NCBI RefSeq assembly: GCF_003330845.1
Contig: NZ_CP026121.1
Span: forward strand, 3,081,501-3,145,500
DNA: 64,000 nt
Direction: 5' to 3'
From: Streptomyces sp. Go-475
Lineage (GTDB): Bacteria > Actinomycetota > Actinomycetes > Streptomycetales > Streptomycetaceae
Shown: piece after piece, positions 1 to 9,902 of the stretch
Layout: every line of letters starts with the position of its first letter
Position numbering within the stretch: the stretch's first letter is position 1
Translations under genes and position numbers: made by a program
Notes under the pieces: model-generated
The model's input: the letters and a program-made list of their open reading frames with translations, nothing else
Database searches by the model: none
Told to the model about the DNA's origin: nothing

Positions 1-1329
1 GGCATCGGCCGGGTCAGCGGCCGCGAGACGGTGATCATCGCCAACGACGCCACGGTCAAGGGCGGCACGTACTACCCGATGACGGTCAAGAAGCACCTCC
101 GCGCCCAGGAGGTCGCCCTCGACAACCGCCTCCCCTGCGTCTACCTGGTGGATTCCGGCGGCGCCTTCCTGCCCATGCAGGACGAGGTCTTCCCGGACCG
201 GGACCACTTCGGCCGGATCTTCTACAACCAGGCCCGCATGTCCGGCGCCGGCATCCCCCAGATCGCCGCGGTCCTCGGCTCGTGCACGGCCGGCGGCGCG
301 TACGTCCCGGCGATGAGCGACGAGGCGGTGATCGTCCGCAACCAGGGCACGATCTTCCTCGGCGGCCCGCCCCTGGTGAAGGCGGCCACGGGCGAGGTCG
401 TCACGGCGGAGGAGCTGGGCGGCGGCGAGGTCCACTCCCGCGTCTCGGGCGTCACGGACCACCTCGCGGAGAACGACGCCCACGCGCTCCGCATCGTCCG
501 TACGATCGTCTCCACCCTGCCCGCGCGCGGGGCGCTCCCCTGGGAGGTCACGGAGTCGATCGAGCCCAAGGTCGACCCGCACGGCCTCTACGGCGCGGTC
601 CCGGTCGACTCCCGCACCCCGTACGACGTGCGCGAGATCATCGCCCGGGTCGTCGACGGCTCCCGCTTCGCCGAGTTCAAGTCCGAGTTCGGCCAGACCC
701 TGGTCACCGGCTTCGCCCGGATCCACGGGCATCCGGTGGGCATCGTCGCCAACAACGGCATCCTGTTCGCCGAGTCCGCCCAGAAGGGCGCCCACTTCAT
801 CGAGCTGTGCGACCAGCGCGGCATCCCGCTGGTCTTCCTGCAGAACATCTCGGGCTTCATGGTGGGCAAGGACTACGAGGCGGGCGGCATCGCCAAGCAC
901 GGCGCCAAGATGGTCACGGCCGTGGCCTGCACCCGCGTACCGAAGCTCACGGTCGTGGTCGGCGGCTCGTACGGCGCGGGCAACTACTCCATGTGCGGCA
1001 GGGCGTACTCCCCCCGCTTCCTGTGGATGTGGCCGAACGCCAAGATCTCGGTCATGGGCGGCGAGCAGGCCGCCTCGGTCCTCGCCACGGTCAAGCGGGA
1101 CCAGCTGGAGGCCCGCGGCGAGTCCTGGCCCGCGGAGGAGGAGGACGCCTTCAAAGCCCCGATCCGCGCCCAGTACGAGCGCCAGGGCAACGCCTACTAC
1201 GCGACGGCCCGCCTCTGGGACGACGGTGTGATCGACCCGCTGGACACCCGCCAGGTCCTGGGCCTGGCCCTGACCGCGTGCGCCAACGCGCCCCTGGGTG
1301 ACCCCCAGTTCGGCGTCTTCCGGATGTGA
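1..1329 (+). CDS. Acyl-CoA carboxylase carboxyltransferase (beta) subunit, probably methylcrotonoyl-CoA; 5' end outside window
   Basis: The frame is open from base 1 ([22 protein letters not shown]), so the true start lies upstream; 442 residues are visible of a family that is usually about 530. The protein is the carboxyltransferase half of a biotin-dependent acyl-CoA carboxylase, which moves CO2 from carboxybiotin to the acyl-CoA. Crotonase-fold features are clear: [14 protein letters not shown], the oxyanion-hole glycines in [11 protein letters not shown], and [15 protein letters not shown], which is typical of methylcrotonoyl-CoA carboxylase beta chains. The biotin-carrying alpha subunit starts 14 nt downstream, and HMG-CoA lyase and an acyl-CoA dehydrogenase follow. 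That order is the leucine/isovalerate catabolic operon. Substrate is inferred from context; propionyl-CoA cannot be excluded. Confidence 0.93.
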   Translation, partial: GIGRVSGRETVIIANDATVKGGTYYPMTVKKHLRAQEVALDNRLPCVYLVDSGGAFLPMQDEVFPDRDHFGRIFYNQARMSGAGIPQIAAVLGSCTAGGAYVPAMSDEAVIVRNQGTIFLGGPPLVKAATGEVVTAEELGGGEVHSRVSGVTDHLAENDAHALRIVRTIVSTLPARGALPWEVTESIEPKVDPHGLYGAVPVDSRTPYDVREIIARVVDGSRFAEFKSEFGQTLVTGFARIHGHPVGIVANNGILFAESAQKGAHFIELCDQRGIPLVFLQNISGFMVGKDYEAGGIAKHGAKMVTAVACTRVPKLTVVVGGSYGAGNYSMCGRAYSPRFLWMWPNAKISVMGGEQAASVLATVKRDQLEARGESWPAEEEDAFKAPIRAQYERQGNAYYATARLWDDGVIDPLDTRQVLGLALTACANAPLGDPQFGVFRM

Positions 1330-1343
1330 GGGGACGGACGACG

Positions 1344-3260
1344 ATGTTCGAGACAGTGCTGGTGGCCAACCGGGGCGAGATCGCCGTACGCGTCATCCGG
1401 ACGCTGCGGTCGATGGGCGTGCGCTCGGTGGCCGTCTTCTCCGACGCGGACGCCGACGCCCGGCACGTCCGCGAGGCGGACACGGCGGTGCGGATCGGCC
1501 CGGCCCCGGCGTCCGAGAGCTACCTGTCGGCGGAGCGCCTGCTGGAGGCGGCGGCCCGCACGGGCGCGCAGGCGGTCCACCCGGGCTACGGCTTCCTCGC
1601 CGAGAACGCCGCCTTCGCGCGCGCCTGCGCCGAGGCCGGCCTGGTCTTCATCGGCCCTCCGGCGGACGCGATCGCCCTGATGGGCGACAAGATCCGCGCC
1701 AAGGAGACGGTCCGGGAGGCCGGGGTGCCGGTGGTGCCCGGCGGCCGGGACCCGGAGCTGGCCGAGGCGGCCCGCGAGCTGGGCGCCCCGGTGCTGCTGA
1801 AGCCCAGCGCGGGCGGCGGCGGCAAGGGCATGCGCCTGGTGCGGGACCTGACCCGGCTGGAGGACGAGATCGCCTCGGCCCGCCGCGAGGCCCGCGCCTC
1901 CTTCGGCGACGACACGCTCCTCGTGGAGCGCTGGATCGACCGGCCCCGCCACATCGAGATCCAGGTCCTCGCGGACGGCCACGGCAACGTGGTCCACCTG
2001 GGCGAGCGCGAGTGCTCCCTCCAGCGCCGCCACCAGAAGATCATCGAGGAGGCGCCGAGCGTGCTCCTCGACGAGGAGACGCGGTCCGCGATGGGCGAGG
2101 CGGCGGTCCAGGCGGCCCGCTCCTGCGGCTACCGCGGCGCGGGCACGGTGGAGTTCATCGTCCCCGGCAACGACCCGTCGTCGTACTACTTCATGGAGAT
2201 GAACACCCGCCTCCAGGTGGAGCACCCGGTCACGGAGCTGGTCACGGGCCTGGACCTGGTCGAGTGGCAGCTGCGCGTGGCGGCCGGCGAGCCCCTCGGC
2301 TTCGCCCAGGAGGACGTACGCCTGACCGGGCACGCCGTGGAGGCCCGCATCTGCGCCGAGGACCCGGCCCGCGGCTTCCTCCCCTCCGGCGGCACAGTGC
2401 TCAGGCTCCGCGAACCCCAGGGCGACGGCGTGCGCACCGACTCGGGCCTCACCGAGGGCACGGAGGTCGGCAGCCTCTACGACCCGATGCTCTCCAAGGT
2501 CATCGCGTACGGCCCCGACCGGGCGACGGCCCTGCGCAAGCTCCGGGCGGCCCTGGCGGAGACGGTCACGCTGGGCGTGCAGACCAACGCCGGTTTCCTG
2601 CGCCGCCTGCTCGCCCACCCGGCGGTGGTCTCCGGCGACATGGACACCGGCCTGGTCGAGCGCGAGGTGGAGGACCTGGTCCCGACGGACGTCCCCGAGG
2701 AGGTCTACGAGGCGGCGGCGGCCGTCCGTCTGGAGGCCCTGAAGCCCGAGCCGGGCGGCTGGACGGACCCGTTCTCGGTCCCGAGCGGCTGGCGCCTGGG
2801 TGGCGCCCGCAGGCCACCCGCCTTCCACCTCCGCGTGCAGGACCCGCTGGAGTACACCCCACGCGGCACGGCCACGGTCACCGACGACCGGGTCGCGGTG
2901 ACCCTGGACGGCGTCCGGCACACCTTCCACCGTGCCGCCGACTGGCTCGGCCGCGACGGCGACGCCTGGCACGTCCGCGACCACGACCCGGTCGCCGCGT
3001 CCCTGACCCGGGCGGGACAGGCGGGCGCCGACTCCCTCACCGCGCCCATGCCCGGCACGGTGACGGTGGTCAAGGTCGCCGTCGGCGACGAGGTGAGCGC
3101 CGGTCAGGGCCTGCTGGTGGTGGAGGCGATGAAGATGGAGCACGTCATCTCCGCCCCGCACGCCGGCAAGGTCACCGAGCTGGACGTGGCGCCCGGCAGC
3201 ACGGTCGCCATGGACCAGGTCCTGGCGGTCATCGCACCGAACGAGGAGGCGGCGGAATGA
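1344..3260 (+). CDS. Acyl-CoA carboxylase alpha subunit (biotin carboxylase + biotin carrier), probably methylcrotonoyl-CoA
   Basis: The 638-residue protein carboxylates biotin with ATP and bicarbonate and carries it to the beta subunit. The biotin carboxylase N-domain opens with [16 protein letters not shown]. The ATP-grasp glycine loop SAGGGGKGM lies near residue 155, and a carboxylase C-domain follows. The biotin attachment motif EAMKM has its lysine at residue 597. The ATG at 1344 is chosen over an in-frame GTG at 1326 because a purine-rich GAGGGG precedes it and the protein then starts [12 protein letters not shown] as in the family. It is 14 nt from the upstream gene and overlaps the next one by 4 nt, so translation is coupled. 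Confidence 0.95.
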   Translation: MFETVLVANRGEIAVRVIRTLRSMGVRSVAVFSDADADARHVREADTAVRIGPAPASESYLSAERLLEAAARTGAQAVHPGYGFLAENAAFARACAEAGLVFIGPPADAIALMGDKIRAKETVREAGVPVVPGGRDPELAEAARELGAPVLLKPSAGGGGKGMRLVRDLTRLEDEIASARREARASFGDDTLLVERWIDRPRHIEIQVLADGHGNVVHLGERECSLQRRHQKIIEEAPSVLLDEETRSAMGEAAVQAARSCGYRGAGTVEFIVPGNDPSSYYFMEMNTRLQVEHPVTELVTGLDLVEWQLRVAAGEPLGFAQEDVRLTGHAVEARICAEDPARGFLPSGGTVLRLREPQGDGVRTDSGLTEGTEVGSLYDPMLSKVIAYGPDRATALRKLRAALAETVTLGVQTNAGFLRRLLAHPAVVSGDMDTGLVEREVEDLVPTDVPEEVYEAAAAVRLEALKPEPGGWTDPFSVPSGWRLGGARRPPAFHLRVQDPLEYTPRGTATVTDDRVAVTLDGVRHTFHRAADWLGRDGDAWHVRDHDPVAASLTRAGQAGADSLTAPMPGTVTVVKVAVGDEVSAGQGLLVVEAMKMEHVISAPHAGKVTELDVAPGSTVAMDQVLAVIAPNEEAAE

Positions 3261-4207
3261 CAGTCCCAGGGCTCCCCATGGCCGTCCCGGCCGGGAACCT
3301 CCCCACCCGGGTCCGCATCCACGAGGTGGGCGCGCGCGACGGCCTGCAGAACGAGCAGGCGACGGTCCCCACGCAGGTCAAGGCGGAGTTCATCCGCCGC
3401 CTGGCCGATGCCGGCCTGACGACGATCGAGGCGACGAGCTTCGTCCACCCCGAGTGGGTCCCCCAACTGGCCGACGCGGAGCAGCTGTTCCCGCTCGTCG
3501 GCGACCTCCCGGTGGCGCTCCCGGTCCTCGTCCCGAACGAGCGGGGCCTGGACCGCGCCCTGGCGCTCGGCGCCCGCCGGGTGGCGGTCTTCGCCAGCGC
3601 CACGGAGTCCTTCGCCAAGGCCAACCTCAACCGCACGGTGGGCGAGGCCCTGGCGATGTTCGAGCCGGTGGTGGCCCGGGCGAAGGCGGACGACGTGCAC
3701 GTCCGCGGGTATCTCTCCATGTGCTTCGGCGACCCCTGGGAGGGCCCGGTCCCGATTCCGCAGGTGGTGAAGGTGTGCCGGGCCCTGATGGACCTGGGCT
3801 GCGACGAACTGAGCCTGGGCGACACGATCGGCGTGGCGACCCCGGGCCACGTGGTGGCGCTCCTCGCGGCCCTCGACGAGGCGGGGATCCCGCCGTCCGC
3901 CCTCGGCGTCCACTTCCACGACACCTACGGCCAGGCCCTCGCCAACACGCTGACCGCGCTCCAGCAGGGCGTGACCACGGTCGACGCCTCCGCGGGCGGC
4001 CTGGGCGGCTGCCCCTACGCGAAGTCGGCGACCGGCAACCTCGCCACCGAAGACCTCGTGTGGATGCTGCGGGGCCTCGGCATCGACACCGGCATCGACC
4101 TCGGCCGCCTCGTCGCCACGAGCACGTGGATGGCCGCCCACCTGGGCCGGCCCAGCCCGTCCCGCACCGTCCGAGCCCTGTCCCACGAGGACACCGAGGA
4201 GCACTGA
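3257..4207 (+). CDS. mvaB: Hydroxymethylglutaryl-CoA lyase
   Basis: This 316-residue DRE-TIM metallolyase cleaves 3-hydroxy-3-methylglutaryl-CoA into acetoacetate and acetyl-CoA, the last step of leucine degradation. The active-site strand [11 protein letters not shown] is at about residue 22-32. The signature loop [14 protein letters not shown] near residue 249 carries the catalytic cysteine, and the metal-binding HFHD lies before it. The ATG overlaps the upstream stop codon in an ATGA arrangement, so it is translationally coupled to the carboxylase alpha subunit. Its presence strongly supports methylcrotonoyl-CoA rather than propionyl-CoA as substrate of the two upstream genes. Confidence 0.95.
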   Translation: MTVPGLPMAVPAGNLPTRVRIHEVGARDGLQNEQATVPTQVKAEFIRRLADAGLTTIEATSFVHPEWVPQLADAEQLFPLVGDLPVALPVLVPNERGLDRALALGARRVAVFASATESFAKANLNRTVGEALAMFEPVVARAKADDVHVRGYLSMCFGDPWEGPVPIPQVVKVCRALMDLGCDELSLGDTIGVATPGHVVALLAALDEAGIPPSALGVHFHDTYGQALANTLTALQQGVTTVDASAGGLGGCPYAKSATGNLATEDLVWMLRGLGIDTGIDLGRLVATSTWMAAHLGRPSPSRTVRALSHEDTEEH

Positions 4208-4212
4208 TCACC

Positions 4213-5373
4213 ATGGACTACCGTCTCTCCCCCGAGCTGGAGGAACTCCGCCGCACGGTCGAGGAGTTCGCACACGAGGTGGTGGCGCCGAAGATCGGCG
4301 ACTTCTACGAGCGGCACGAGTTCCCGTACGAGATCGTCCGGGAGATGGGCCGCATGGGCCTGTTCGGCCTGCCGTTCCCCGAGGAGTACGGCGGCATGGG
4401 CGGCGACTACCTGGCCCTCGGCGTGGCCCTGGAGGAACTGGCGCGGGTGGACTCCTCGGTCGCCATCACGCTCGAAGCCGGCGTCTCCCTCGGCGCGATG
4501 CCCATCTACCGCTACGGCACGGAAGACCAGAAGCGGGAGTGGCTCCCCCGCCTCTGCTCCGGCGAGGTCCTGGGCGCGTTCGGTCTGACGGAACCGGACG
4601 GCGGCAGCGACGCGGGCGCGACGCGCACGACGGCCCGTCCGGACGCGTCGACGAACGAGTGGGTCATCAACGGCACGAAGTGCTTCATCACCAACTCGGG
4701 CACGGACATCACGGGCCTGGTCACGGTCACGGCGGTCACCGGCCGCACCCCGGACGGCAAGCCCCAGATCTCCTCGATCATCGTCCCGTCCGGCACGCCC
4801 GGCTTCACGGTCGCGGCCCCCTACTCGAAGGTCGGCTGGAACGCCTCGGACACCCGCGAGCTGTCCTTCACGGACGTCCGCGTCCCGGCGGCGAACCTCC
4901 TGGGCGAGGAGGGCCGCGGCTACGCCCAGTTCCTGCGCATCCTCGACGAGGGCCGCATCGCGATCGCCGCCCTGGCGACGGGACTCGCCCAGGGCTGCGT
5001 CGACGAGTCGGTCAAGTACGCCAAGGAACGGCACGCCTTCGGCAAGCCGATCGCCGCGAACCAGGCGATCCAGTTCAAGATCGCCGACATGGAGATGAAG
5101 GCCCACACGGCCCGTCTGGCCTGGCGCGACGCGGCGGCCCGCCTGGTCGCCGGTGAACCCTTCAAGAAGGAGGCGGCCCTGGCCAAGCTCCACTCCTCCA
5201 CCATCGCCGTCGACAACGCCCGGGAAGCCACCCAGATCCACGGCGGCTACGGCTTCATGAACGAGTACCCGGTCGCCCGCATGTGGCGCGACTCCAAGAT
5301 CCTGGAGATCGGCGAGGGCACGAGCGAGGTCCAGCGGATGCTGATCGCCCGGGAGTTGGGGCTCGTGGGCTGA
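4213..5373 (+). CDS. acdH: Acyl-CoA dehydrogenase (isovaleryl/branched-chain type)
   Basis: This 386-residue FAD flavoenzyme oxidises short or branched acyl-CoA to the enoyl-CoA and feeds the methylcrotonoyl-CoA carboxylase encoded upstream. Features are AFGLTEPDGGSDAG (FAD/substrate loop), CFITNSGTD, the helical C-domain with ERHAFGKPIAANQAIQFKIA, and ILEIGEGTSEVQRM, where acyl-CoA dehydrogenases carry the catalytic or FAD-binding residues. The ATG at 4213 lies 5 nt after the HMG-CoA lyase stop. The gene occupies the place of S. coelicolor acdH, implicated in branched-chain amino-acid catabolism; exact chain-length preference cannot be read from the sequence. It is the last gene of the operon. 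Confidence 0.92.
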   Translation: MDYRLSPELEELRRTVEEFAHEVVAPKIGDFYERHEFPYEIVREMGRMGLFGLPFPEEYGGMGGDYLALGVALEELARVDSSVAITLEAGVSLGAMPIYRYGTEDQKREWLPRLCSGEVLGAFGLTEPDGGSDAGATRTTARPDASTNEWVINGTKCFITNSGTDITGLVTVTAVTGRTPDGKPQISSIIVPSGTPGFTVAAPYSKVGWNASDTRELSFTDVRVPAANLLGEEGRGYAQFLRILDEGRIAIAALATGLAQGCVDESVKYAKERHAFGKPIAANQAIQFKIADMEMKAHTARLAWRDAAARLVAGEPFKKEAALAKLHSSTIAVDNAREATQIHGGYGFMNEYPVARMWRDSKILEIGEGTSEVQRMLIARELGLVG

Positions 5374-5542
5374 ACCGGCCGAAAGGCACCCGAGCCGACA
5401 CTTCCTCAGATCTTCACTTCGTGGCCACGCCCACCTCATGGTACCTTCACGGCACAAATGGCACTTTCCCCTGCGCCGATTGACCACCGGCGCACGCTGA
5501 CCAAGCCGGACGAGGGGGCGTGCCTCGTTTCTCCGGGGGAGC

Positions 5543-7546
5543 ATGACGTTGGCCGGCCCTGCCGTTTCCGTGGTGATCGCTGCTTACAACGCGATGCCTT
5601 ATCTCACCCGTTGCGTCATATCCGTCGCCGAGCAGAGCATCGGTCGGGACGCGGTGGAAATCCTCGCCGTCGACGACGGTTCGACCGACGGGACGGGTGA
5701 GGAACTCGACCGGCTCGCGCGGGAGTACCCGGGGCTGCTGCGCGTCTTCCACCAGGCGAATTCCGGCGGCCCCTCGGCGCCCCGGAACACGGGGCTCGAC
5801 CACGCCCGGGGCAGGTTCGTCTTCTTCCTCGACGCCGACGACTACCTGGGCCCCGAGGCCCTGGAACGCATGGTCGCCATGGCCGAGGAGAACGGCACCG
5901 ACATCGTGCTCGGCAAGATGGTGGGGGTCGGCGGACGCGGGGCGCCCACCTCGATGTTCCGGCGCAACCAGCCGCGCACCGACGTCTTCTCGTCCCGGGT
6001 GTACTGGACCCTCAACCCCATGAAGCTGTTCCGCCGCGAGCTTCTGGAGCGGCTGGAACTGCGCTTCCCGACGGATCTGAAAATAGGCGAGGACCAGCTT
6101 TTCGTCGGCCCGGCCTATCTGCACGCGGACGGCATATCCGTACTCGCCGACTACGACTGCCTGTTCTGGGTGGAGCGCGAGGACAGCGGCAACATCACGC
6201 TGCGGACGGGCGGCACCGAACCCCGTCTGCGCTTCCTGCCGCGCGTCGTCGACCTGCTCCTGGAGCAGGTGCCGCCCGGCCCCGGCCGCGACCACCTGGC
6301 CCACCGCCATCTGACCGTCGAGGTGCGGCAGCTCCTCGACCACCTGGTGCACGAGCCCCGCCCCGAGCAGGAGAAGGCCCTGGCCCGGCTCGCCGAGACC
6401 ATCGCCCCGCTGTGGCACGAGGGTCTGGACGACCGGCTGTCGGCGATGGCCCGGCTGCGGCTGCACCTCGTCCGCCACACCATGCTGGACGAGTTGCTCG
6501 AACTGGTCCGCTTCGAGCGCGAGCTGGGCAGAAGCGGCGTCGCCACCCCCGTCCTCGTCGACCGGGGCCGCGCCTACGCCCGCTACCCCTACCTGCGCGA
6601 CCCGTCCCGCTCCGTCCCCGACTCCTGCTACGACGTGACCCGCCAGCTCGGGGTGCGCCACCGCGTCACCCGCGCCGAACTGCGCGGAACCGTGCTGCAC
6701 CTGGCCGGGCACGGCTACCTGCACCGGGTGGCCACCGACGACGTCTCCACCGAACTCGTGCTGCGCGAACGGGACAGCAGCCAGGAGCACCGGCTGCCCG
6801 TCACCCCCACCGAGACGCCCGGACTCGGCGAGGCGGAGGACAAGGGGCGGTACCGCTACGAGAGGGCCGGTTTCGAAGCGTCCGTCGACATCACGACCGC
6901 TGGTGGCGGATCGCCCCTCCCCGACGGGCTCTGGGACATCTCCCTGGCGATCGGCGCCCAGGGCATCTCCCGCGAGGTGCGCATCGGCAGCAAACGGGAC
7001 GCCGGGGTCTCCGGGGCGGCGGCGACCCACATCGTGCGCCACGGCGAGGAGACCCGCGCGGTCACGCTCTACACCACCAAACCGCACGGCAACTTCACGC
7101 TCGACATCGGCGAACGCAAGCACAAGGTGCTGCCGCAGCTGAGCCTGCGCGACCCGCGGTGGGCACCGGGCGCGGCCACGGAGCTGGAGTTCGCCGGCCG
7201 ATGCGCCCTCGCCTCCTTCCCGGACGGCGCTCTCGCCGTCCACCTGGAGGACGGCCGGGGCGGCACCGCCGTCTTCCCGGCCCGCCCGGCCTCACAGGCC
7301 GGTGGCGACTTCGTCGTACGGGTGCCGGTGACCGGGTTGCCGGCCGGGCTGTGGCGGGGCCGACTGCGGCTCGGGCCCTGGGCCTTGGAGCTGCCGCCGC
7401 CCCCCGCGAACCTCGCCCCCGCCGGGTGGCGCCGCCGCGGCCTCCCCTGGTACGCGAAGCCCGTCCGGGACGGGCAGGCGGGGTTCGCGCTGCGGGTAGC
7501 CCGTACGGACCTGGTCCGGGCCGTGAAGCGCCGCCTCATGTCATAG
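5543..7546 (+). CDS. Family 2 glycosyltransferase with C-terminal beta-rich region (wall-polymer type)
   Basis: The 667-residue protein has an N-terminal GT-A fold of family GT2: VSVVIAAYNAMPYL at residue 8, VDDGSTDGT near 45, and the metal-binding DXD within FFLDADDYLG near 96. The long C-terminal part (about 350-640) contains repeating beta-rich stretches without catalytic motifs. This resembles the accessory/trimerisation regions of teichoic-acid glycosyltransferases of the TarS/TarP type, so glycosylation of a cell-wall polymer is a reasonable inference. No signal peptide or transmembrane segment is seen, so it should act at the cytoplasmic face. It stands alone; the acceptor is unknown. 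The 169 nt upstream show no convincing promoter motif. Confidence 0.8.
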   Translation: MTLAGPAVSVVIAAYNAMPYLTRCVISVAEQSIGRDAVEILAVDDGSTDGTGEELDRLAREYPGLLRVFHQANSGGPSAPRNTGLDHARGRFVFFLDADDYLGPEALERMVAMAEENGTDIVLGKMVGVGGRGAPTSMFRRNQPRTDVFSSRVYWTLNPMKLFRRELLERLELRFPTDLKIGEDQLFVGPAYLHADGISVLADYDCLFWVEREDSGNITLRTGGTEPRLRFLPRVVDLLLEQVPPGPGRDHLAHRHLTVEVRQLLDHLVHEPRPEQEKALARLAETIAPLWHEGLDDRLSAMARLRLHLVRHTMLDELLELVRFERELGRSGVATPVLVDRGRAYARYPYLRDPSRSVPDSCYDVTRQLGVRHRVTRAELRGTVLHLAGHGYLHRVATDDVSTELVLRERDSSQEHRLPVTPTETPGLGEAEDKGRYRYERAGFEASVDITTAGGGSPLPDGLWDISLAIGAQGISREVRIGSKRDAGVSGAAATHIVRHGEETRAVTLYTTKPHGNFTLDIGERKHKVLPQLSLRDPRWAPGAATELEFAGRCALASFPDGALAVHLEDGRGGTAVFPARPASQAGGDFVVRVPVTGLPAGLWRGRLRLGPWALELPPPPANLAPAGWRRRGLPWYAKPVRDGQAGFALRVARTDLVRAVKRRLMS

Positions 7547-7638
7547 GCGGGGCCGCACTCGTGATTCGGATCACTGCCACCCAGGGCATCCCCGCCCGCT
7601 CCCCCGGGCACGGATACCAGGGCCCCCTGGACAAGATC

Positions 7639-7657
7639 TCAGGTTAGGCTAACCTAA
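7639..7657. promoter_or_regulatory. Iron box (DmdR1/IdeR-type operator) upstream of desE
   Basis: The 19-base palindrome centred on GGTTAGGCTAACC matches the actinobacterial iron box (TTAGGTTAGGCTAACCTAA) at all but the first two bases. It lies about 70 nt before desE. Known family behaviour is repression by Fe2+-loaded DmdR/IdeR, so desE should be induced by iron starvation. Confidence 0.92.
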
Positions 7658-7727
7658 GCCTGATTCCAGCCAAGCGGCCATCAGCCGCGCCCGCAGTGGC
7701 TCCGTACGTACGAAAGCAGACCCACCC

Positions 7728-8771
7728 ATGTCGAACGCCAGAACCGCCCGCTTCTCCCGCCGCGGCCTCCTCGCCGCCGGTGGCGCACTCGGACTCGGCG
7801 CCCTCGTGACCGCGTGCGGCAGCGAGGACTCCAAGGACGGCGGCTCGGAATCGACGGCGTCCGCCAAGTCCGGTCCGTGGTCCTTCAAGGACGACCGCGG
7901 CAAGACCGTCCAGCTCGACAAGGTACCCGCGAACATCGTCGCCTTCACCGGTGTCGCCGCCGCCCTGTACGACTACGGCGTCTCCGTCAAGGGCGTCTTC
8001 GGCCCCACCAAGACGCAGGCCGGCAAGCCCGACGTCCAGGCCGGCGACATGGACATCAGCAAGGTGACCATCCTCGGCAACGCCTGGGACCAGTTCAACG
8101 TCGAGAAGTACGCCGCCCTCGCCCCCGACGTGCTGATCACCACGATGTTCGACTCGGCCGGCACCCTCTGGTACGTCCCCGAGGCCTCGAAGGACAAGAT
8201 CGCCAAGCTCGCCCCGAGCGTCGGCATCTCCGTCTACGACCGTCAGCTCACCGCCCCGCTGCAGCGCATGTGGGAGCTGGCCGAGTCCCTCGGCGGCGAC
8301 ATGAAGGCCGCGAAGGTCACCGACGCCAAGAAGCGCTTCGAGGAGGCCTCCGAGCGTCTCCGCAAGGCCGCCAAGGCCCACCCCGACATCAAGGTGATGG
8401 CCGGCTCCGCGAGCCAGGAGCTCTTCTACGTCTCCGGCACCAACCTCTCCGTCGACCTGGAGTACTTCAAGGCCCTCGGCGTGAACTTCGTCGAGCCGCC
8501 GGAGAAGGCCAAGGCACAGGGCGGCGGCTGGTTCGAGAGCCTGAGCTGGGAGAACGTCGACAAGTACCCGGCGGACATCATCATGATGGACGACCGTTCC
8601 TCGACGATCCAGCCGGCGGACATCACCGAGGCGACCTGGAAGAAGCTGCCCGCGGTCAAGGCCGGGCAGGTCATCGCGCGTTCGCCCGAGCCGATCCTGT
8701 CTTACGACAAGTGCGTGCCGTTGGTGGAGAACCTGGCGAAGGCCATCGAGAACGCGAAGAAGGTCAGCTAG
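7728..8771 (+). CDS. desE: Ferrioxamine ABC-transporter substrate-binding lipoprotein DesE
   Basis: This 347-residue periplasmic-type binding protein captures ferric desferrioxamine at the outer face of the membrane. The N-terminus has a twin-arginine-like SRRGLLAAGG followed by the lipobox LVTACG (cysteine at about residue 26), so it should be a lipoprotein, possibly exported by Tat. The rest is a FecB/BtuF-type helical-backbone binding fold (KTVQLDKVPANIVAF, APDVLITTMF). It follows an iron box and precedes desF and desABCD, the arrangement known for S. coelicolor desE. No permease or ATPase is encoded here, so these must be elsewhere. Confidence 0.93.
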   Translation: MSNARTARFSRRGLLAAGGALGLGALVTACGSEDSKDGGSESTASAKSGPWSFKDDRGKTVQLDKVPANIVAFTGVAAALYDYGVSVKGVFGPTKTQAGKPDVQAGDMDISKVTILGNAWDQFNVEKYAALAPDVLITTMFDSAGTLWYVPEASKDKIAKLAPSVGISVYDRQLTAPLQRMWELAESLGGDMKAAKVTDAKKRFEEASERLRKAAKAHPDIKVMAGSASQELFYVSGTNLSVDLEYFKALGVNFVEPPEKAKAQGGGWFESLSWENVDKYPADIIMMDDRSSTIQPADITEATWKKLPAVKAGQVIARSPEPILSYDKCVPLVENLAKAIENAKKVS

Positions 8772-8785
8772 GCGTTCAGCGCCGT

Positions 8786-8852
8786 GGGGGCGCGCCGGGG
8801 TCTGCGGCTGCGGGCCGCATATGGCTTGTCGCGCAGCTCCCCGCGCCCCCGA
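8786..8852. repeat. GC-rich dispersed intergenic repeat / hairpin between desE and desF
   Basis: A 9-bp stem (8786-8794 with 8842-8850, GGGGGCGCG/CGCGCCCCC) encloses CTTGTCGCGCAGCTCCCCGC. The same core occurs in reverse orientation at about 20584-20604. I recognise it as a very common Streptomyces intergenic motif (GGGGCGCGGGGAACTGCGCGA). It may end or attenuate desE transcription, but there is no T tract. Confidence 0.6.
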
Positions 8853-8894
8853 GGTATGCCCCGACACTGCCTGACTTCAACTCAGGAGCCATGA

Positions 8895-9746
8895 ATGACC
8901 ACCGCCGTAGCCGCCCCGTTCCGTTTCTTCTCCCTGCAGGTCGTGCGGACGAGGCGGCTCGGGCCGTCTCTGGTCCGGGTCACCTTCGGCGGGCCCGACC
9001 TGCACGCCTTCCACTCCGACGGGCGCGACCAGTCGCTGTCCCTGTTCCTGCCGCACCCGGGGCAGCCCGAGCCGGTCGTTCCGCTCGAGCTGGGCGACGG
9101 GTGGTGGCAGGGCTGGCGTGAACTGCCGGACGACGTACGGGCCGTGATGCGGTCGTACACGCTGCGCGCGCTGCGCCGCGACCCGGACGAGATCGACATC
9201 GACTTCGCCCTGCACGGCATCGAGCCGGGCTCCGCCGTCCAGGCCGGGCCCGCCTCCCGCTGGGCGGCCCGGGCCGCCGCCGGGGACCGGGTGCTGCTGC
9301 TCGGCCCGGCCGTCGCCGACAACCGGGCGATCCGCTTCCGGCCGCCGGAGGACACCGACCTGGTGGTCGTCTGGGGCGACGAGACCGCCGTACCGGCCGC
9401 CTCGGCCATCGTCGAGTCGCTGCCGGCCGGCACCCGGGCCCGGGTCTGGCTGGAGGTGCCCCACGCCGGGGACGTCCAGGACCTGGTGACGGAGGCCGAC
9501 GCCGAGATCACCTGGCTCGTGCGGGAGAAGGACCGCGAGGGGTCCCCCATGGCCCTCGACGCCCTGCGCGACGCCCGGCTCCCGGCCGCCGAGCGGCCGT
9601 ACGTCTGGATCGCCGGCGAGTCCGGCTGCGTCAAGGAGCTGCGCCGGCACTTCGTGCGCGAGCGCGGGATCGACCGGCGGCGGGTCACGTTCGTCGGCTA
9701 CTGGCGCCGTGGCGTGACCGAGGAGCAGCTGCGGGCCGAGGGATAG
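8895..9746 (+). CDS. desF: Siderophore-interacting protein (ferric-siderophore reductase) DesF
   Basis: The 283-residue cytoplasmic flavoprotein of the SIP/ViuB family releases iron from imported ferrioxamine by reduction. An N-terminal FAD-binding barrel (RTRRLGPSLVRVTFGG; RSYTLRALR at about residue 92, the R-x-Y-[TS] FAD motif) precedes the NAD(P)H-binding SIP domain (GDETAVPAASAIVESL; VWIAGESGCVKELRRHFVRERG; VGYWRRG near the C-terminus). A start at 8895 is used, with AGGAG just upstream. It lies 123 nt after desE and precedes the divergently regulated synthesis genes. Confidence 0.92.
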   Translation: MTTAVAAPFRFFSLQVVRTRRLGPSLVRVTFGGPDLHAFHSDGRDQSLSLFLPHPGQPEPVVPLELGDGWWQGWRELPDDVRAVMRSYTLRALRRDPDEIDIDFALHGIEPGSAVQAGPASRWAARAAAGDRVLLLGPAVADNRAIRFRPPEDTDLVVVWGDETAVPAASAIVESLPAGTRARVWLEVPHAGDVQDLVTEADAEITWLVREKDREGSPMALDALRDARLPAAERPYVWIAGESGCVKELRRHFVRERGIDRRRVTFVGYWRRGVTEEQLRAEG

Positions 9747-9826
9747 CCCAGCAGGCCCGACCCCACACGACCCAAGCGATCTGAGTGACCACAGTCACGG
9801 CAGGGGCCGACCTCCTCTCGATCAAC

Positions 9827-9845
9827 TTAGGTTAGGCTTACCTGA
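9827..9845. promoter_or_regulatory. Iron box upstream of desA
   Basis: TTAGGTTAGGCTTACCTGA differs from the perfect iron-box palindrome at two bases (positions 13 and 18). It lies about 57 nt before the desA start. Iron-loaded DmdR1 should repress the whole desABCD operon through this site. Confidence 0.92.
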
Positions 9846-9902
9846 GTTAGATCGGGCTCGCCCCTGTCCCGCACCGGACTGTCCCCACCGGAGGACCCCC
9901 AC

